Source: Halobacillus amylolyticus (GTDB taxonomy: Bacteria; Bacillota; Bacilli; Bacillales; Halobacillaceae). From it: a DNA stretch of 64,000 nucleotides. The stretch lies in the NCBI RefSeq assembly GCF_022921115.1, contig NZ_CP095075.1, positions 124,001 through 188,000 on the forward strand, read 5' to 3'. Both the position numbers and the translations under genes were made by a program. This document shows positions 44,470-54,750 of this stretch, piece by piece; the stretch's first letter is position 1; the number at the start of each line of letters is the position of its first letter. The notes under the pieces are model-generated. The model worked only from the letters and a program-made list of their open reading frames with translations, had not been told where the DNA came from and did not search any database.

Positions 44470-46881
44470 ATGCGCAAACAAAAGCTAGTGCTTGTTGGTA
44501 ATGGGATGGCCGGAATTCGGGCGATCGAAGAAATATTGAAGCTGTCGCCACACCAGTTTGATATTACAGTGTTCGGGAGTGAGCCTTACCCAAACTATAA
44601 TCGAATTGAGTTGTCGAAGGTTCTCCAGGGAGATACTGAGATTGATGATATTACCTTAAATAACTGGCAATGGTATGAAGAGAATGAAATTTTATTATAC
44701 CCAGGTGAAACAGTGACAGCAATTGACAAAGACAATCAAACCGTTTTTACAGATAAAGAACGTCAAGTTGATTATGATAAATTAATTATCGCTACTGGTT
44801 CTGTTCCATTCATGCTGCCACTACCAGGGGTTGATAAGGATGGAGTAACCGCCTTTCGTGATATCAAAGATTGTGAGCAGATGATTGAAACCTCCGACCA
44901 ATATAAAAAAGCTGTCGTCATTGGTGGTGGATTATTGGGCTTGGAAGCGGCAAGAGGGTTGTTGAACCTTGGAATGCAGGTGGATGTCGTCCATATTGCC
45001 GATTATTTAATGGAACGGCAGTTGGATAAGACAGCTGGCAAGATGCTGCAAAAGGAATTAGAAAACCAAGGCATGAATTTTCTATTAAATAAACAATCTG
45101 TGAAAATTACCGGGAGGAACCGAGTGAAAGGGCTCAAATTTAAAGATGGAGGAGAGGTCAAGGCAGATTTAGTTGTGATGGCTGTCGGAATTAAACCAAA
45201 TATCAGTATGGCAAAAGAAAGTGGAGTTCCTGTCAACCGAGGGATCATCGTTAATGATTATTTAGAAACAGAAGTACCGAACATTTTCGCAGTTGGTGAG
45301 TGTGCAGAACATAGGGAAATGGTTTATGGACTTGTCGCTCCTTTGTATCAGCAAGCTCAACAAATGGCAAAGCGAATTTGTAATGTAGACTGTGATGGAT
45401 ACAAGGGATCTGTTTTATCTACTCAGTTAAAGGTATCGGGTGTTGACGTGTTTTCTACAGGTAAAATCATTGAAGATAAACATACGAAGTCACTTAAAGT
45501 GTTTGATGAGTGGCGTGGAGTTTATCAAAAGGTGCTTGTGGAGGAAGGAAAGATTACAGGGGCTGTTCTGTATGGAGATACAAAAGATGGTAATCGTTTA
45601 TTAAGCCTGATCAACAAAGGGGCAATGATTGAAGAGTACACAGATAACAAACGTTCAGAAGAGACTGGCAATGATCTTATTGCCTCTATGCCAGAGGAAG
45701 AAATCATTTGCGGCTGTAATGGTGTAACTAAGGGAACAATCATTGAAGCGATCAACAACCAAGATTTAACGACAGTCGAACAAGTTAAAGGATGCACGAA
45801 TGCTTCGAGATCCTGTGGAGGCTGTAAATCGCTCGTTTCAGACTTATTGGAGTATGCGTTAGGTGATCAATATGACCAAAATCAAAAAGAATCTATTTGT
45901 ACATGTAGCACTTTATCAAGGGATGAAGTAATCGAAGAGATTAAATTGAAAGAATTGACACATACACGTGAAGTGATGAATGTTCTCGGTTGGACATCAG
46001 AAGAGGGCTGTTCTAAATGTAAGCCTGCTTTGAACTACTACCTGGGAATGCTTAACCCGACTGAGTATAAAGATGAAAGAGAGTCGCGATTTGTTAATGA
46101 AAGGTTACATGCCAATATTCAAAACAATGGGACGTATTCAGTTGTACCACGTATGTATGGAGGTGTAACCAATGCCGAAGATTTACGAAGAATTGCCGAT
46201 GTAGCAGATAAATACGAGGTTAAAATGATCAAAGTGACCGGGGGACAGCGACTTGACCTACTAGGTGTCCAAAAAGGAGATTTGCCAAGTATGTGGTCGG
46301 AGCTTGATATGCCCTCAGGTTCCGCTTACGCAAAAGGGTTACGTACAGTAAAAACGTGTGTGGGGGCTGACTTCTGCCGATTTGGAACACAGGACTCAAT
46401 TGGTTTAGGGGTTCAGATGGAAAAGAAATTCGAAGGACTGAATACACCACATAAAGTAAAAATGAGTGTATCAGCTTGCCCGAGGAACTGTGCTGAGGGA
46501 TCAGTTAAGGACGTAGGGGTCATTGGATTGGACGGGGAATTTGAACTATACGTCGGTGGTAATGGAGGGACACATATGAGAAAGGCGGAACTGCTTGCCA
46601 AAGTGAAAACCGAAGCAGAAGTATTAAATACAACAGCCGCTTTCTTACAATATTATCGTGAAAATGCCAGCTACTTAGAAAGAACCTCCGCCTGGGTGGA
46701 ACGGGTAGGAATTGAACATATTCAGAACGTTCTTTCTAATAAGAAAACGTTCATTGATTTAAATCAAAGAATGGACGAAGCCCTGTCTGTAGTGCAAGAT
46801 CCTTGGAAAGAGGCGATAAAAAGTGAAACATTGCTAAGAGACCTTTATGAAAATGTAAAAGTGCCTGCAGGTTCAAACTAA
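44470..46881 (+). CDS. nasD: NAD(P)H nitrite reductase large subunit
   Basis: An 803-aa enzyme. It starts at ATG 44470 after TTGGAGGGG. FAD and NAD domains ([35 protein letters not shown]) are followed by two BFD clusters (CGCNGVTKG...CGGCK, CTCSTL...[11 protein letters not shown]) and the siroheme/4Fe-4S half with all four ligands: [15 protein letters not shown] and [10 protein letters not shown]. It reduces nitrite to ammonium using six electrons from NAD(P)H. It is clearly a paralogue of the upstream nasB. Confidence 0.96.
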   Translation: MRKQKLVLVGNGMAGIRAIEEILKLSPHQFDITVFGSEPYPNYNRIELSKVLQGDTEIDDITLNNWQWYEENEILLYPGETVTAIDKDNQTVFTDKERQVDYDKLIIATGSVPFMLPLPGVDKDGVTAFRDIKDCEQMIETSDQYKKAVVIGGGLLGLEAARGLLNLGMQVDVVHIADYLMERQLDKTAGKMLQKELENQGMNFLLNKQSVKITGRNRVKGLKFKDGGEVKADLVVMAVGIKPNISMAKESGVPVNRGIIVNDYLETEVPNIFAVGECAEHREMVYGLVAPLYQQAQQMAKRICNVDCDGYKGSVLSTQLKVSGVDVFSTGKIIEDKHTKSLKVFDEWRGVYQKVLVEEGKITGAVLYGDTKDGNRLLSLINKGAMIEEYTDNKRSEETGNDLIASMPEEEIICGCNGVTKGTIIEAINNQDLTTVEQVKGCTNASRSCGGCKSLVSDLLEYALGDQYDQNQKESICTCSTLSRDEVIEEIKLKELTHTREVMNVLGWTSEEGCSKCKPALNYYLGMLNPTEYKDERESRFVNERLHANIQNNGTYSVVPRMYGGVTNAEDLRRIADVADKYEVKMIKVTGGQRLDLLGVQKGDLPSMWSELDMPSGSAYAKGLRTVKTCVGADFCRFGTQDSIGLGVQMEKKFEGLNTPHKVKMSVSACPRNCAEGSVKDVGVIGLDGEFELYVGGNGGTHMRKAELLAKVKTEAEVLNTTAAFLQYYRENASYLERTSAWVERVGIEHIQNVLSNKKTFIDLNQRMDEALSVVQDPWKEAIKSETLLRDLYENVKVPAGSN

Positions 46882-46904
46882 TCTACCGAGGGGGGGAACA
46901 GGGA

Positions 46905-47231
46905 ATGGAAAAACTATTAAATAAGATTTTTGTAGCAAAAGTTAATGAGCTTCCCGAAAAGCTAGGGAGAACCGTTCATGTGCATGGGTTGGAGTTAGCC
47001 ATTTTCAAACTGGTGGATGGTGATATACGAGTCATCGAAAACCGTTGTCCCCATAAAGGTGGTGTACTTGCTGAAGGGATGATCAGCGGGGAGCACGTAT
47101 TCTGCCCGATGCATGATTGGAAAATCAGCGTTGTAGATGGAAAAGTTCAGAAACCAGACATCGGTTGTGTACAAACGTTTGAAGTGAAAGTGGAAAAAGA
47201 CAATGTCTACGTCATGTTGCCGGAGAAATAG
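46905..47231 (+). CDS. nasE: Nitrite reductase small subunit (Rieske-type)
   Basis: A 108-aa Rieske-fold protein with CPHKGG and CPMHDW, giving the Cys-x-His...Cys-x2-His [2Fe-2S] pattern. It follows nasD by 23 bp with its own RBS (GAGGGGGG) and pairs with it in the cytoplasm. The length is normal for NirD/NasE. Confidence 0.94.
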   Translation: MEKLLNKIFVAKVNELPEKLGRTVHVHGLELAIFKLVDGDIRVIENRCPHKGGVLAEGMISGEHVFCPMHDWKISVVDGKVQKPDIGCVQTFEVKVEKDNVYVMLPEK

Positions 47232-47241
47232 GAGGGCTCTT

Positions 47242-48021
47242 ATGTCAAAAGTTTATTTAGTTGGAGCAGGTCCGGGGGATCCCGATTTAATCACGGTTAA
47301 AGCACTCAAATGTATTCAGCAAGCCGATGTTATTCTATACGATCGCTTAGTAAACGAACAATTACTTAGAGAAGCGCGGTCTGGTGCGGATCTAGTTTTT
47401 TGTGGAAAGCATCCAAATTTTCATATTTTGAAACAAGAATCAATCAATCTTTTATTGGTGGAATACGCGAAGCGAGGTAAAACCGTTATTCGATTAAAAG
47501 GGGGAGACCCATTTGTATTCGGACGGGGAGCTGAAGAAGCGGAAGCATTAGCTAAGCACGGCATTTCATGCGAGGTGGTCCCAGGAATTACTTCTGGGAT
47601 TGCTGTTCCTGCTTATGCTGATATTCCCGTAACCCACAGAGATATGGGCAGTTCTTTTGCAGTAATAGCAGGGCATCAATGCAAAGGAAACGATAAAAAA
47701 ATTGACTGGAAAAGTCTATCCGAGAATATCGATACATTGGCTATTTATATGGGGGTCAGCAACCTTCCCCGTATATGTGAACAATTGCTTGATAATGAGA
47801 AAAGCTCGGATACACCTGTAGCTGTTATTCAGCAGGGAACAACGGAACATCAACGGGTACTTACGGGAACACTTGCGAACATTGTCCAGTTAGTGGGGAA
47901 ATCAGGGGTATCTAACCCAGCGGTGATTGTTGTCGGTGAAGTTGTGCGTTTCCGCGATCGTTTACACCACTTGAAAGTTATGAATCAAGGATTGGTCGAG
48001 CCCAGTGCAATTAAAGCTTGA
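47242..48021 (+). CDS. nasF: Uroporphyrinogen-III C-methyltransferase
   Basis: A 259-aa SAM enzyme making precorrin-2 for siroheme, the cofactor of NasD. VYLVGAGPGDPDLITVKAL at the N-terminus, RLKGGDPFVFGRG, VPGITSGIAVPAYADIPVTHR and PVAVIQQGTTEHQ are typical of SumT/CobA. ATG 47242 after AGGAGGG is preferred; the frame overlaps nasE further up. It is the last gene of the nas operon. Confidence 0.94.
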   Translation: MSKVYLVGAGPGDPDLITVKALKCIQQADVILYDRLVNEQLLREARSGADLVFCGKHPNFHILKQESINLLLVEYAKRGKTVIRLKGGDPFVFGRGAEEAEALAKHGISCEVVPGITSGIAVPAYADIPVTHRDMGSSFAVIAGHQCKGNDKKIDWKSLSENIDTLAIYMGVSNLPRICEQLLDNEKSSDTPVAVIQQGTTEHQRVLTGTLANIVQLVGKSGVSNPAVIVVGEVVRFRDRLHHLKVMNQGLVEPSAIKA

Positions 48022-48099
48022 TAAAATGGTGTGATCAAATGCAAGCGGTTCTGTGGATTGGTCTATAGGATAGGTAAAGGCCTCCGAGTACAGTATGAC

Positions 48100-48723
48100 T
48101 CATATTGGAGGCTTAATGTAATGCTCCAGTGAATGGAGCATCTTTTTTTGTGCCTGTGGATCTAAGTATTCGTCAGAGAGAATCTCATGTAAGTGATTTC
48201 TCCTTTCTTGATGTGGGAGGTTGGATTGCTTTAATAGCTGGCGAGCCTCAAATAAAAAATCGAGATATTGTTCATAGCTTTCGTCATATTGGTTCGATAA
48301 GTCTTTTTTAATTTTCTTTGCAAAAAGAGGACTGGCACCATGTGTAGAAATAGCTACGGTCAGCTTGCCTCGCTCGAAATGAGCTGGGAAATGTACATTC
48401 CCGACATCAGCCTTATCGGCAGCGTTGATTAAACGGTTGGAAGGGGTTGATTCAACAACAGTGTTATTAACTGTTCTGTTATTTGTGGCGACAATGATTA
48501 AGAATGCTTCGTCCACATCATCAGGAGAGAAACATTTCTGCTCCCAATTTATTCTGGCTTCTTCGTAGTAATGGATCAGTTCTGGAATAAGCTTTGGACT
48601 GATCACTGTTAAGAAGGCCTCACTATCAAGTAAACTGTCTATTCTTCGTTTAGCCACATGTCCGCCGCCTATAACTACAACTTTTCTTCCCTTCAAATCA
48701 AGCATAATTGGAATAAACGTCAT
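48100..48723 (-). CDS. Precorrin-2 dehydrogenase (siroheme synthesis)
   Basis: A 207-aa protein with an N-terminal Rossmann domain (IMLDLKGRKVVVIGGGHVAKRRI, the GGGxxA NAD site), FLIIVATNN and the CysG-type middle segment HFERGKLTVAISTHGASPLFAKKI. It oxidises precorrin-2 to sirohydrochlorin and so completes the NasF step; the ferrochelatase gene is not here. It faces the nas operon from the other strand; its last codons overlap hairpins (48078-48150) that probably end both transcripts. It is of the YlnF/SirC type. Confidence 0.92.
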   Translation of the reverse strand: MTFIPIMLDLKGRKVVVIGGGHVAKRRIDSLLDSEAFLTVISPKLIPELIHYYEEARINWEQKCFSPDDVDEAFLIIVATNNRTVNNTVVESTPSNRLINAADKADVGNVHFPAHFERGKLTVAISTHGASPLFAKKIKKDLSNQYDESYEQYLDFLFEARQLLKQSNLPHQERRNHLHEILSDEYLDPQAQKKMLHSLEHYIKPPI

Positions 48724-48912
48724 TTGGCAGCCCCCTCAATCTCTGATATCTGTATTATCCCATTTATCTTAAACACTCACAAACAGGAGGCTGTAAGTGC
48801 ATAAAAGTATATTATAATGAAGAAACTTGGAGCAGGATAGGATACTGTTTGGAACATTAAATGTGTTACAAGGAGTGGAAGAGAAATTAAAAAGGAGAGG
48901 CGGGAGAGTCAT

Positions 48913-49416
48913 ATGGAAAAACATATTTATTCTTTGAGTCCTGTGATTGAGAAAAATGCAAGGGTGTTGATTTTAGGATCCATTCCAGGAGAGAAGTCAT
49001 TAGAAAGTAATCAATATTATGGAAACCCTCGAAATCATTTTTGGAAGATTATATTTTCGATTTATGAAGAGAAGGAAATAGAAGATTACGAAAAGAGGCT
49101 GTCTTTCCTTAAAGACCACCAGTTAGCCCTATGGGATGTGATCTATTCATGCCAAAGAAAAGGCAGTCTTGACTCGAACATAAGAGCTGAAGTACCGAAT
49201 CAATTAACAGAACTGATACAAGTACATAGGCAGCTAAAATTAATCGTATTTAATGGAACGAAGGCCTATGCTACTTTTAAGAAACATTTTGATAAGACAA
49301 TGCTTACTGGTGTTGATTTTAAAAAGCTGCCTTCTACAAGTCCTGTTCCAGGTAAATTTAATAAAACAATGGAGGGAAAAATAGAAGAGTGGAAAATAAT
49401 AAAGGAGTATTCCTGA
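48913..49416 (+). CDS. DNA-deoxyinosine glycosylase / UDG family 6-like
   Basis: A 167-aa uracil-DNA-glycosylase-fold enzyme. VLILGSIPGEKSLESNQYYG at residues 19-38, NPRNHFW, LWDVIYSCQRKGSLDSNI and the C-terminal LPSTSP are the marks of the hypoxanthine-DNA glycosylase group (family 6), which lacks the UDG Asp and removes deaminated adenine. The ATG follows AGAGGCGGGAG. The neighbours are unrelated; a terminator follows. Confidence 0.88.
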   Translation: MEKHIYSLSPVIEKNARVLILGSIPGEKSLESNQYYGNPRNHFWKIIFSIYEEKEIEDYEKRLSFLKDHQLALWDVIYSCQRKGSLDSNIRAEVPNQLTELIQVHRQLKLIVFNGTKAYATFKKHFDKTMLTGVDFKKLPSTSPVPGKFNKTMEGKIEEWKIIKEYS

Positions 49417-49422
49417 TAAAAG

Positions 49423-49458
49423 AGGCGGCCTTGCTATGAAGCAAGGCCGCCTTTCTTT
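49423..49458 (+). terminator. Terminator after the glycosylase gene
   Basis: AGGCGGCCTTGC and GCAAGGCCGCCT form a 12-bp GC-rich stem with a 6-nt loop, followed by TTCTTT. Confidence 0.88.
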
Positions 49459-49473
49459 GAACTATTCACATAT

Positions 49474-49635
49474 TCATGAACCTCTTTTTAAGAGGTCGCG
49501 AAGGATGGAACCAACGGTAATTATTGTAATTGTAAGCATTAAAATCAATGTAAAGGAAATAGGAAAAGCTTGATAGATACCAATTGAAAAGCCTGTAAGC
49601 ATAATGAATAAAAACGTCCTTTTTTTAAGCTTCAT
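49474..49635 (-). CDS. Small membrane protein (53 aa)
   Basis: A minus-strand frame MKLKKRTFLFIMLTGFSIGI, then a second hydrophobic span (FPISFTLILMLTITIITVG) and a basic end RDLLKRGS. Two membrane helices with a positive-inside layout look real. The ribosome site is poor (only TACTACT before the ATG), so the start is uncertain. No family is recognised. The frame lies beyond the glycosylase terminator on the opposite strand. Confidence 0.5.
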   Translation of the reverse strand: MKLKKRTFLFIMLTGFSIGIYQAFPISFTLILMLTITIITVGSILRDLLKRGS

Positions 49636-49929
49636 AGTAGTATTCAGCTAGGTGTGGATCGTGGATCTGCCTAACCTTTCGTCACCTCATTTCGATATTA
49701 TTATTTCATAAATAGTACATATCATGTCTGATTCAACAACCATAGCGGACGATCTTTCAGCAAAAGCATACTGATTTTTCACCACATGTATTTACTTTGT
49801 CTGTGATGTCTATACTATGTAAATAACAATCTTAGTCAAACCATGTGAAATCGTGGATGTATGCTTGGAATGATGGTCATTTTGTGCGTGGTATTTAAAG
49901 ATTTATAAATGTTAAAAGGAGGGGAGCAT

Positions 49930-50133
49930 TTGGATAGGGTAACATTGCATGAACAGGTGATTTCTTTAAAAGGGAAAATTTTTTCAGGTCAATTAAAGTT
50001 TAAATGTAGAGACGACTATATTCTTCAACAGCTTGACAAAGTAAAAGAAGAGGATGATGGACTAATAGATGTAAGCACAGTTTCTTCATCATTAATTATT
50101 CTATTGGACGCAACAAAAGATGAATCGTTATAA
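49930..50133 (+). CDS. Hypothetical protein, 67 aa
   Basis: A TTG start at 49930 is preferred, because AAAAGGAGGGG lies 6-10 nt before it; the ATG at 49909 is upstream of that site. The product (MDRVTLHEQVISLKGKIFSG...FKCRDDYILQQLDKVKEEDDG) is soluble and acidic towards the end, with one Cys. No domain is recognised. A terminator follows at once, so the gene is a single-gene unit. Confidence 0.65.
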   Translation: MDRVTLHEQVISLKGKIFSGQLKFKCRDDYILQQLDKVKEEDDGLIDVSTVSSSLIILLDATKDESL

Positions 50134-50134
50134 G

Positions 50135-50169
50135 AAAGGCCTCCTCATTTTTAAAAGGGGGCCTTTTTT
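50135..50169 (+). terminator. Bidirectional terminator
   Basis: AAAGGCCTCCTC and GGGGGCCTTT pair around TTTTTAAAA and are followed by six T residues. It ends the 67-aa gene; the convergent transporter gene stops at 50170. Confidence 0.75.
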
Positions 50170-51477
50170 CTATTCTTCTTCAGCTATTTCCTGTTCTTCT
50201 TTCCAAGCTTTAATGGAAAGAATTTGTTGATCTTCCATTTCTATAACTTTGAAGTGATAGGATTCATGTGATAAAACGGATCCTTCATTCACGTCTATCA
50301 ATCGATTGTACATCCATCCGGAAATGGTATCGACGTCTTCATTTTCTAGTTCTATGTCAAAATAGTCATTGGTATCTTGGATAGATGTTTTCCCATCTAA
50401 GATAAAGGAGCCATCTTCTTTTAAAGTAATAGTTTGTACTTCCTCATGGTCAAATTCGTCCCTTATATCGCCGACAATCTCTTCAATGATGTCTTCGGCG
50501 GTAATCATCCCTGAAGTTCCTCCATATTCATCCGTCAAAACAACAAGATGAGTGCGCTCTTGCTGCATTCTTAATAGAAGATCGTGAATAGGTATATTTT
50601 CAAAAACCTTTAAAACAGGGCGAACGTATGGCTCAAGTGTTTCGACCTTGTTCCAGTCGTTATAAAAGAGTTCTTTTAAATGGAGGACACCAATAATGTG
50701 GTCCTTATCATCTTGAAATACAGGATATCTTGTAAATCGTTCTTGATTCATAAATTGTAAAGATTCTTCCATTGGATCCTCGATGTCTACAACTGACATA
50801 TCTGTACGAGGAATCATGATTTCTTTCGCAGTCCGATTATCAAATTCAAAAATTCGATCAACATACTCAAATTCGGACTGATTAATTTCTCCTTGCTGAT
50901 AACTCTGGCTTAAGATATGACGCAGCTCCTCTTCAGAATGGACTTCCTCAGATTCTTTCGCAGTCTGATAGCCAAAGGAACGGACTAACAAGTTTGCTGA
51001 GCCATTTAAAAACCAAATTAAGGGATACATAATCTTACTGTATATGATTAAAGGGGTGGCGAGCATAACTGTAAGATTTTCCGATTTTTGTATGGCGATA
51101 GTTTTTGGAGCAAGTTCCCCAAGTACGACATGTAAAAAGGTAATGACAAAAAAAGCAATCGCAAAGGTAATGGTATGGCTAACCGATGAAGGTAGGTCAA
51201 ACCCTTCCAGTAATGGATGAAGGAGAACTTCTAAGGTGGGTTCTCCTAACCAACCTAACCCAAGAGCAGTAATGGTTATACCAAGCTGACAAGCTGACAG
51301 ATAGTAATCTAAATTACCCGTTACTCTTAAGGCTCTAAGTGCTTTCTTATTACCGTCAGCAGCCCGGGCTTCTAATCTGGTACGTCTTACTTTCACAATT
51401 GCAAATTCGCTTGCAACGAAGAACGCCGTTAAAAGAATTAACAGGGCCACCGCTACAAGCTTAATCGTCTCTTCCAT
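50170..51477 (-). CDS. CNNM/CorC-HlyC family transporter
   Basis: A 435-aa protein. DUF21 (CNNM) membrane domain with three or four helices (1-200: LILLTAFFVASEFAIVKVRR, LGITITALGLGWLGEP, LGELAPKTIAI), two CBS domains (about 215-335: MIPRTDMSVVDIEDP, LVVLTDEYGGTSGMITAEDI) and a CorC_HlyC C-terminal domain (about 350-425). This is the architecture of bacterial Mg2+ exporters such as MpfA and of B. subtilis YhdP/YugS. The old name hemolysin is not supported by function. Confidence 0.92.
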   Translation of the reverse strand: MEETIKLVAVALLILLTAFFVASEFAIVKVRRTRLEARAADGNKKALRALRVTGNLDYYLSACQLGITITALGLGWLGEPTLEVLLHPLLEGFDLPSSVSHTITFAIAFFVITFLHVVLGELAPKTIAIQKSENLTVMLATPLIIYSKIMYPLIWFLNGSANLLVRSFGYQTAKESEEVHSEEELRHILSQSYQQGEINQSEFEYVDRIFEFDNRTAKEIMIPRTDMSVVDIEDPMEESLQFMNQERFTRYPVFQDDKDHIIGVLHLKELFYNDWNKVETLEPYVRPVLKVFENIPIHDLLLRMQQERTHLVVLTDEYGGTSGMITAEDIIEEIVGDIRDEFDHEEVQTITLKEDGSFILDGKTSIQDTNDYFDIELENEDVDTISGWMYNRLIDVNEGSVLSHESYHFKVIEMEDQQILSIKAWKEEQEIAEEE

Positions 51478-51989
51478 ATCAAATCTCCTCTAAACTCAAG
51501 TTATGGAGAAAAGTCTCCAATTTATATTGTATCGAAACAGATACAATAATGCCAATTGAAAGTATAGGAATAGTATGAAGGTTTGTTTACTTTTTAGGAA
51601 TCATTTAAACCATATTATAATGAAGAAACTTGGGTGATTTTAGTGATAAATATAAAGGGAGCTATTAATTACATCCTCTCCGTTTTGCTTAAGTGCGTAC
51701 AGAATTTCCTGTATTGTGATATAATTTTGTTAATCTTTCATACATATACATATTATCCGGTAATGTGTCGGTTGATTATATGAAAAGAGACGCCCATTAG
51801 GACGTCTCTCTTCTATATTTTATTAAGGGGAGGTACATTCATAGTTTTCGTTTATGCTTTAAAGCTTTAGGGTGTTCTAGAAAGATTTTTGTTAAAAAAG
51901 TTATCGAATTAGTTTTCCTTAAGGTTTATGATCGAAGGATATAGGTTAAAATAGGCAGAAGGCATAAAAAGGAACGGGAAGGGTGGCTT
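51478..51989. other. Intergenic region with hairpin and repeated segment
   Basis: No gene is supported in these 512 bp. It holds a 22-nt segment (51612-51633) identical to 48809-48830, and a hairpin AGAGACG...CGTCTCT (51786-51809). The start of the YsoA gene lies at the end. Confidence 0.5.
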
Positions 51990-52970
51990 ATGGAAAAATA
52001 TACGGGAGATATTGTCATGTTCCCAAGATGGAAGACGAAGTTAGAGAGAGAAGGCCTCGAGGCTGTTAGAGAGAAAAAATATCAGGAGGCTGTTGAACTT
52101 CTTCTTCCTTTAGTTAATTACGAAGTGGCTTCTTGTGAGGTTATGACAGGACTATTAATGAGCTGGATCGAACTTGGACAATACAATGAGGCAGAGGAAT
52201 TGTGCCAAGACCAAATGAGATCTGATCAAGAACACTATTATCATTACCTACATATATACATAACGATACTATTTCAAGACAATCGCTATCTAGAGCTGGT
52301 GGATTTATTAGATGAAATTTTTGAGACAGAAGACATTCCTCATCAAAGTCGCACACAATTATGGCAAATGTATGAGGTTAGTAGTAAATTGCTTCAAGAT
52401 TCTTATCAAAAAGAAGGGGAAAAACTAGCTCAATCATTTTTTACAGCTATCGAGAATGATGACTTACATAATCAATGGCGTTCCATCCAACAGCTGACAA
52501 AACAACCGATATTGAATAATATAGAAGCATTTGAGAAGGTACTGATATGCGACTCGGTCCATCCAATTATTAAAACAGCCATCATCCATTGGTTCAGAGA
52601 TAACAGAGTTGACCGTAAGATTCATTTGCTTAAATTCTCAAAAGATATTACTGTCATTCCTTCACAGTTGCATTCGTTTGAATCTGAATACATCATTCAA
52701 CAAATTCAACTAAGGCTTGGTGCAGTGGAGCAAAGCAATCCCACAATGTATGAGATGGTGATTAGGTTATTAAATCATTACTGTTACGTTCGTTATCCAC
52801 TGTATCCTAGTGAAAATGAGCTTGATTATATTGTGGAAGCTTTAAAACAGCTTGGTCATGAATACTTACAAATCCCTTATCCTTCAAAACAGGACAGTGT
52901 AGAAGTTGAAAAATACAAGGAAGAGATTGAACTGTGTGAACAACATTATGTCTTGCTAGTTGGAGAATGA
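51990..52970 (+). CDS. ysoA: TPR-repeat protein YsoA
   Basis: A 326-aa helical protein. TPR-like pairs are seen at about 21-55 (GLEAVREKKYQEAVELLLPL), 56-90 and 91-125 (LHIYITILFQDNRYLELVDL). It sits directly upstream of tig, where B. subtilis has ysoA of similar length, so position and type agree. It has no signal peptide. The function is unknown; TPRs suggest protein binding. The start ATG follows GGGAAGGGTGG. Confidence 0.85.
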   Translation: MEKYTGDIVMFPRWKTKLEREGLEAVREKKYQEAVELLLPLVNYEVASCEVMTGLLMSWIELGQYNEAEELCQDQMRSDQEHYYHYLHIYITILFQDNRYLELVDLLDEIFETEDIPHQSRTQLWQMYEVSSKLLQDSYQKEGEKLAQSFFTAIENDDLHNQWRSIQQLTKQPILNNIEAFEKVLICDSVHPIIKTAIIHWFRDNRVDRKIHLLKFSKDITVIPSQLHSFESEYIIQQIQLRLGAVEQSNPTMYEMVIRLLNHYCYVRYPLYPSENELDYIVEALKQLGHEYLQIPYPSKQDSVEVEKYKEEIELCEQHYVLLVGE

Positions 52971-53015
52971 TAAAGCGGTCGTTTCTATTTTCAAGTATAG
53001 AACAGTTACAGATGT

Positions 53016-53043
53016 TGAAAGCGTCTATGTTTGTGTTATAATG
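53016..53043 (+). promoter_or_regulatory. tig promoter
   Basis: TTGAAA (53016-53021) and TATAAT (53038-53043) with a 16-bp spacer, about 100 bp before the tig start. Confidence 0.75.
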
Positions 53044-53143
53044 TAGTGGTTGCAAATGAGATTCGTGTGTATATAGAATCATAGAATCGATTAATGGTCG
53101 TCATCAGACGTAAAAGGAAATTATAGATGTTGGAGGGAATTTT

Positions 53144-54430
53144 ATGTCAGCAAAATGGGAAAAGCAAGAAGGTAATCAAGGGACACTTACAGTTGAGGTA
53201 CCCGTAGAAGATTTCAACAAAGCCCTTGATGGAGCCTTTAAAAAAGTAGTGAAAGAGGTTCAAGTGCCTGGTTTCCGAAAAGGAAAGGTACCACGCAAAC
53301 TTTTTGAACAGCGTTTCGGTGTAGAGTCTCTTTATCAAGATGCCCTTGATATCGTTTTACCGGATGCATACTCTAATGCTGTTGAGGAAACAGGTATAGA
53401 GCCAGTCGATCGTCCGGAAGTTGATGTGAAACAAATTGAAAAAGGTGAACCACTTGTTTTTACTGCTGAAGTTACAGTGAAGCCTGAGGTGAAACTTGGA
53501 GAGTACAAAGGTCTTGAAGTGGAAGAACTAAGTACTGAAGTAACAGATGAAGATGTTGAAAATGAACTAAAACAGCTTCAAGAAAAACAAGCTGAACTTG
53601 TTGTAAAAGAGGACGGCAAAGTAGAAGACGGTGACACTGTAGTCATGGACTTCGAAGGATTCGTTGACGGTGAAGCCTTCGAAGGTGGACAAGCCGATAA
53701 TTACTCACTTGAAATTGGGTCAGGATCATTTATCCCAGGCTTTGAAGAACAGCTTGTAGGCAAGAAATCAGGCGAAGAAATAGATGTTGAAGTAACTTTC
53801 CCAGAAGAATATCATGCAGAGGACCTTGCCGGTAAGAAAGCAACGTTTAAAGTGAAGATTCATGAAATAAAAGGAAAAGAACTTCCTGAACTTGATGATG
53901 AACTTGCTAAAGATGTTGACGAAGAAGTTGAATCATTAGATGAGCTTACGAAGAAAACACGTGAACGTCTTGAAGAGCAGAAGAAGACAGAAGCGGATAA
54001 TCACAAGCGCGATACACTCGTTCAAAAAGCAAGTGAAAATGCGGAAGTAGATGTTCCACAATCTATGGTTGATACAGAACTTGACCGTATGGTTAGTGAG
54101 TTCGAACAACGCCTGCAAATGCAAGGGATGACAAAAGACATGTACTTCCAGTTCACAGGTCAAGATGAAGACGCACTTCGTGAACAAATGCAAGAGGATG
54201 CTGGGAAGCGAGTAAAAACAAACCTTACGTTAGAAGCGATCGCTAACGCAGAAAATGTAGAAGCTTCTGATGAAGACGTAAACGCAGAGCTTGAGAACAT
54301 GGCTTCTATGTATCAAACGGACGTAGCGCAGCTGACTCAAATGCTTGGCGGAAATACAGATATGATTAAAGAAGATCTAAAAGTCCGTAAGGCGATTGAC
54401 GTTTTAGTTGATAATAGTAAAACAGAATAG
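53144..54430 (+). CDS. tig: Trigger factor
   Basis: A 428-aa ribosome-bound chaperone and prolyl isomerase. N-terminal ribosome-binding domain with [19 protein letters not shown] (residues about 42-60), FKBP-type PPIase domain at about 150-245 ([20 protein letters not shown]), then the helical C-terminal chaperone arms. It is very acidic, which fits a halotolerant host. A promoter and a terminator frame it. Confidence 0.97.
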   Translation: MSAKWEKQEGNQGTLTVEVPVEDFNKALDGAFKKVVKEVQVPGFRKGKVPRKLFEQRFGVESLYQDALDIVLPDAYSNAVEETGIEPVDRPEVDVKQIEKGEPLVFTAEVTVKPEVKLGEYKGLEVEELSTEVTDEDVENELKQLQEKQAELVVKEDGKVEDGDTVVMDFEGFVDGEAFEGGQADNYSLEIGSGSFIPGFEEQLVGKKSGEEIDVEVTFPEEYHAEDLAGKKATFKVKIHEIKGKELPELDDELAKDVDEEVESLDELTKKTRERLEEQKKTEADNHKRDTLVQKASENAEVDVPQSMVDTELDRMVSEFEQRLQMQGMTKDMYFQFTGQDEDALREQMQEDAGKRVKTNLTLEAIANAENVEASDEDVNAELENMASMYQTDVAQLTQMLGGNTDMIKEDLKVRKAIDVLVDNSKTE

Positions 54431-54437
54431 TAAGCTA

Positions 54438-54472
54438 AGAAGACAAGGAGCAAGATGCCCCTTGTCTTCTCA
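54438..54472 (+). terminator. tig terminator
   Basis: AGAAGACAAGG and CCTTGTCTTCT form a perfect 11-bp stem with an 11-nt loop. The T-run is short. Confidence 0.75.
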
Positions 54473-54750
54473 TATATTTATGTTACATAAGGAATACCAA
54501 AAATTGATTGAACCATGTATGAACCACCTGCCTTTTCACATATAATAATAGAGCGCCTAAAGTTTGACTTAATGATTATATATCTACATAATGAGGATGG
54601 TGCAAAAAGACCATGCACACCTCTAAATAGGTATTGCTTTTTTGTTCTTAATGAATCTGGTATGATGGGCAAAAGAAACAGGTGCTCGAATACTAAGGTG
54701 GATTCTTCAGTCGCATACTATTGCGTCATTTTATTAAGGGGTGAATTGGA
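54473..54750. other. tig-clpX intergenic region
   Basis: No gene is supported; frames on either strand lack ribosome sites and protein character. It presumably holds the clpX promoter. GTGCAAAAAGACCATGCAC near 54600 is a small dyad. Confidence 0.4.
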
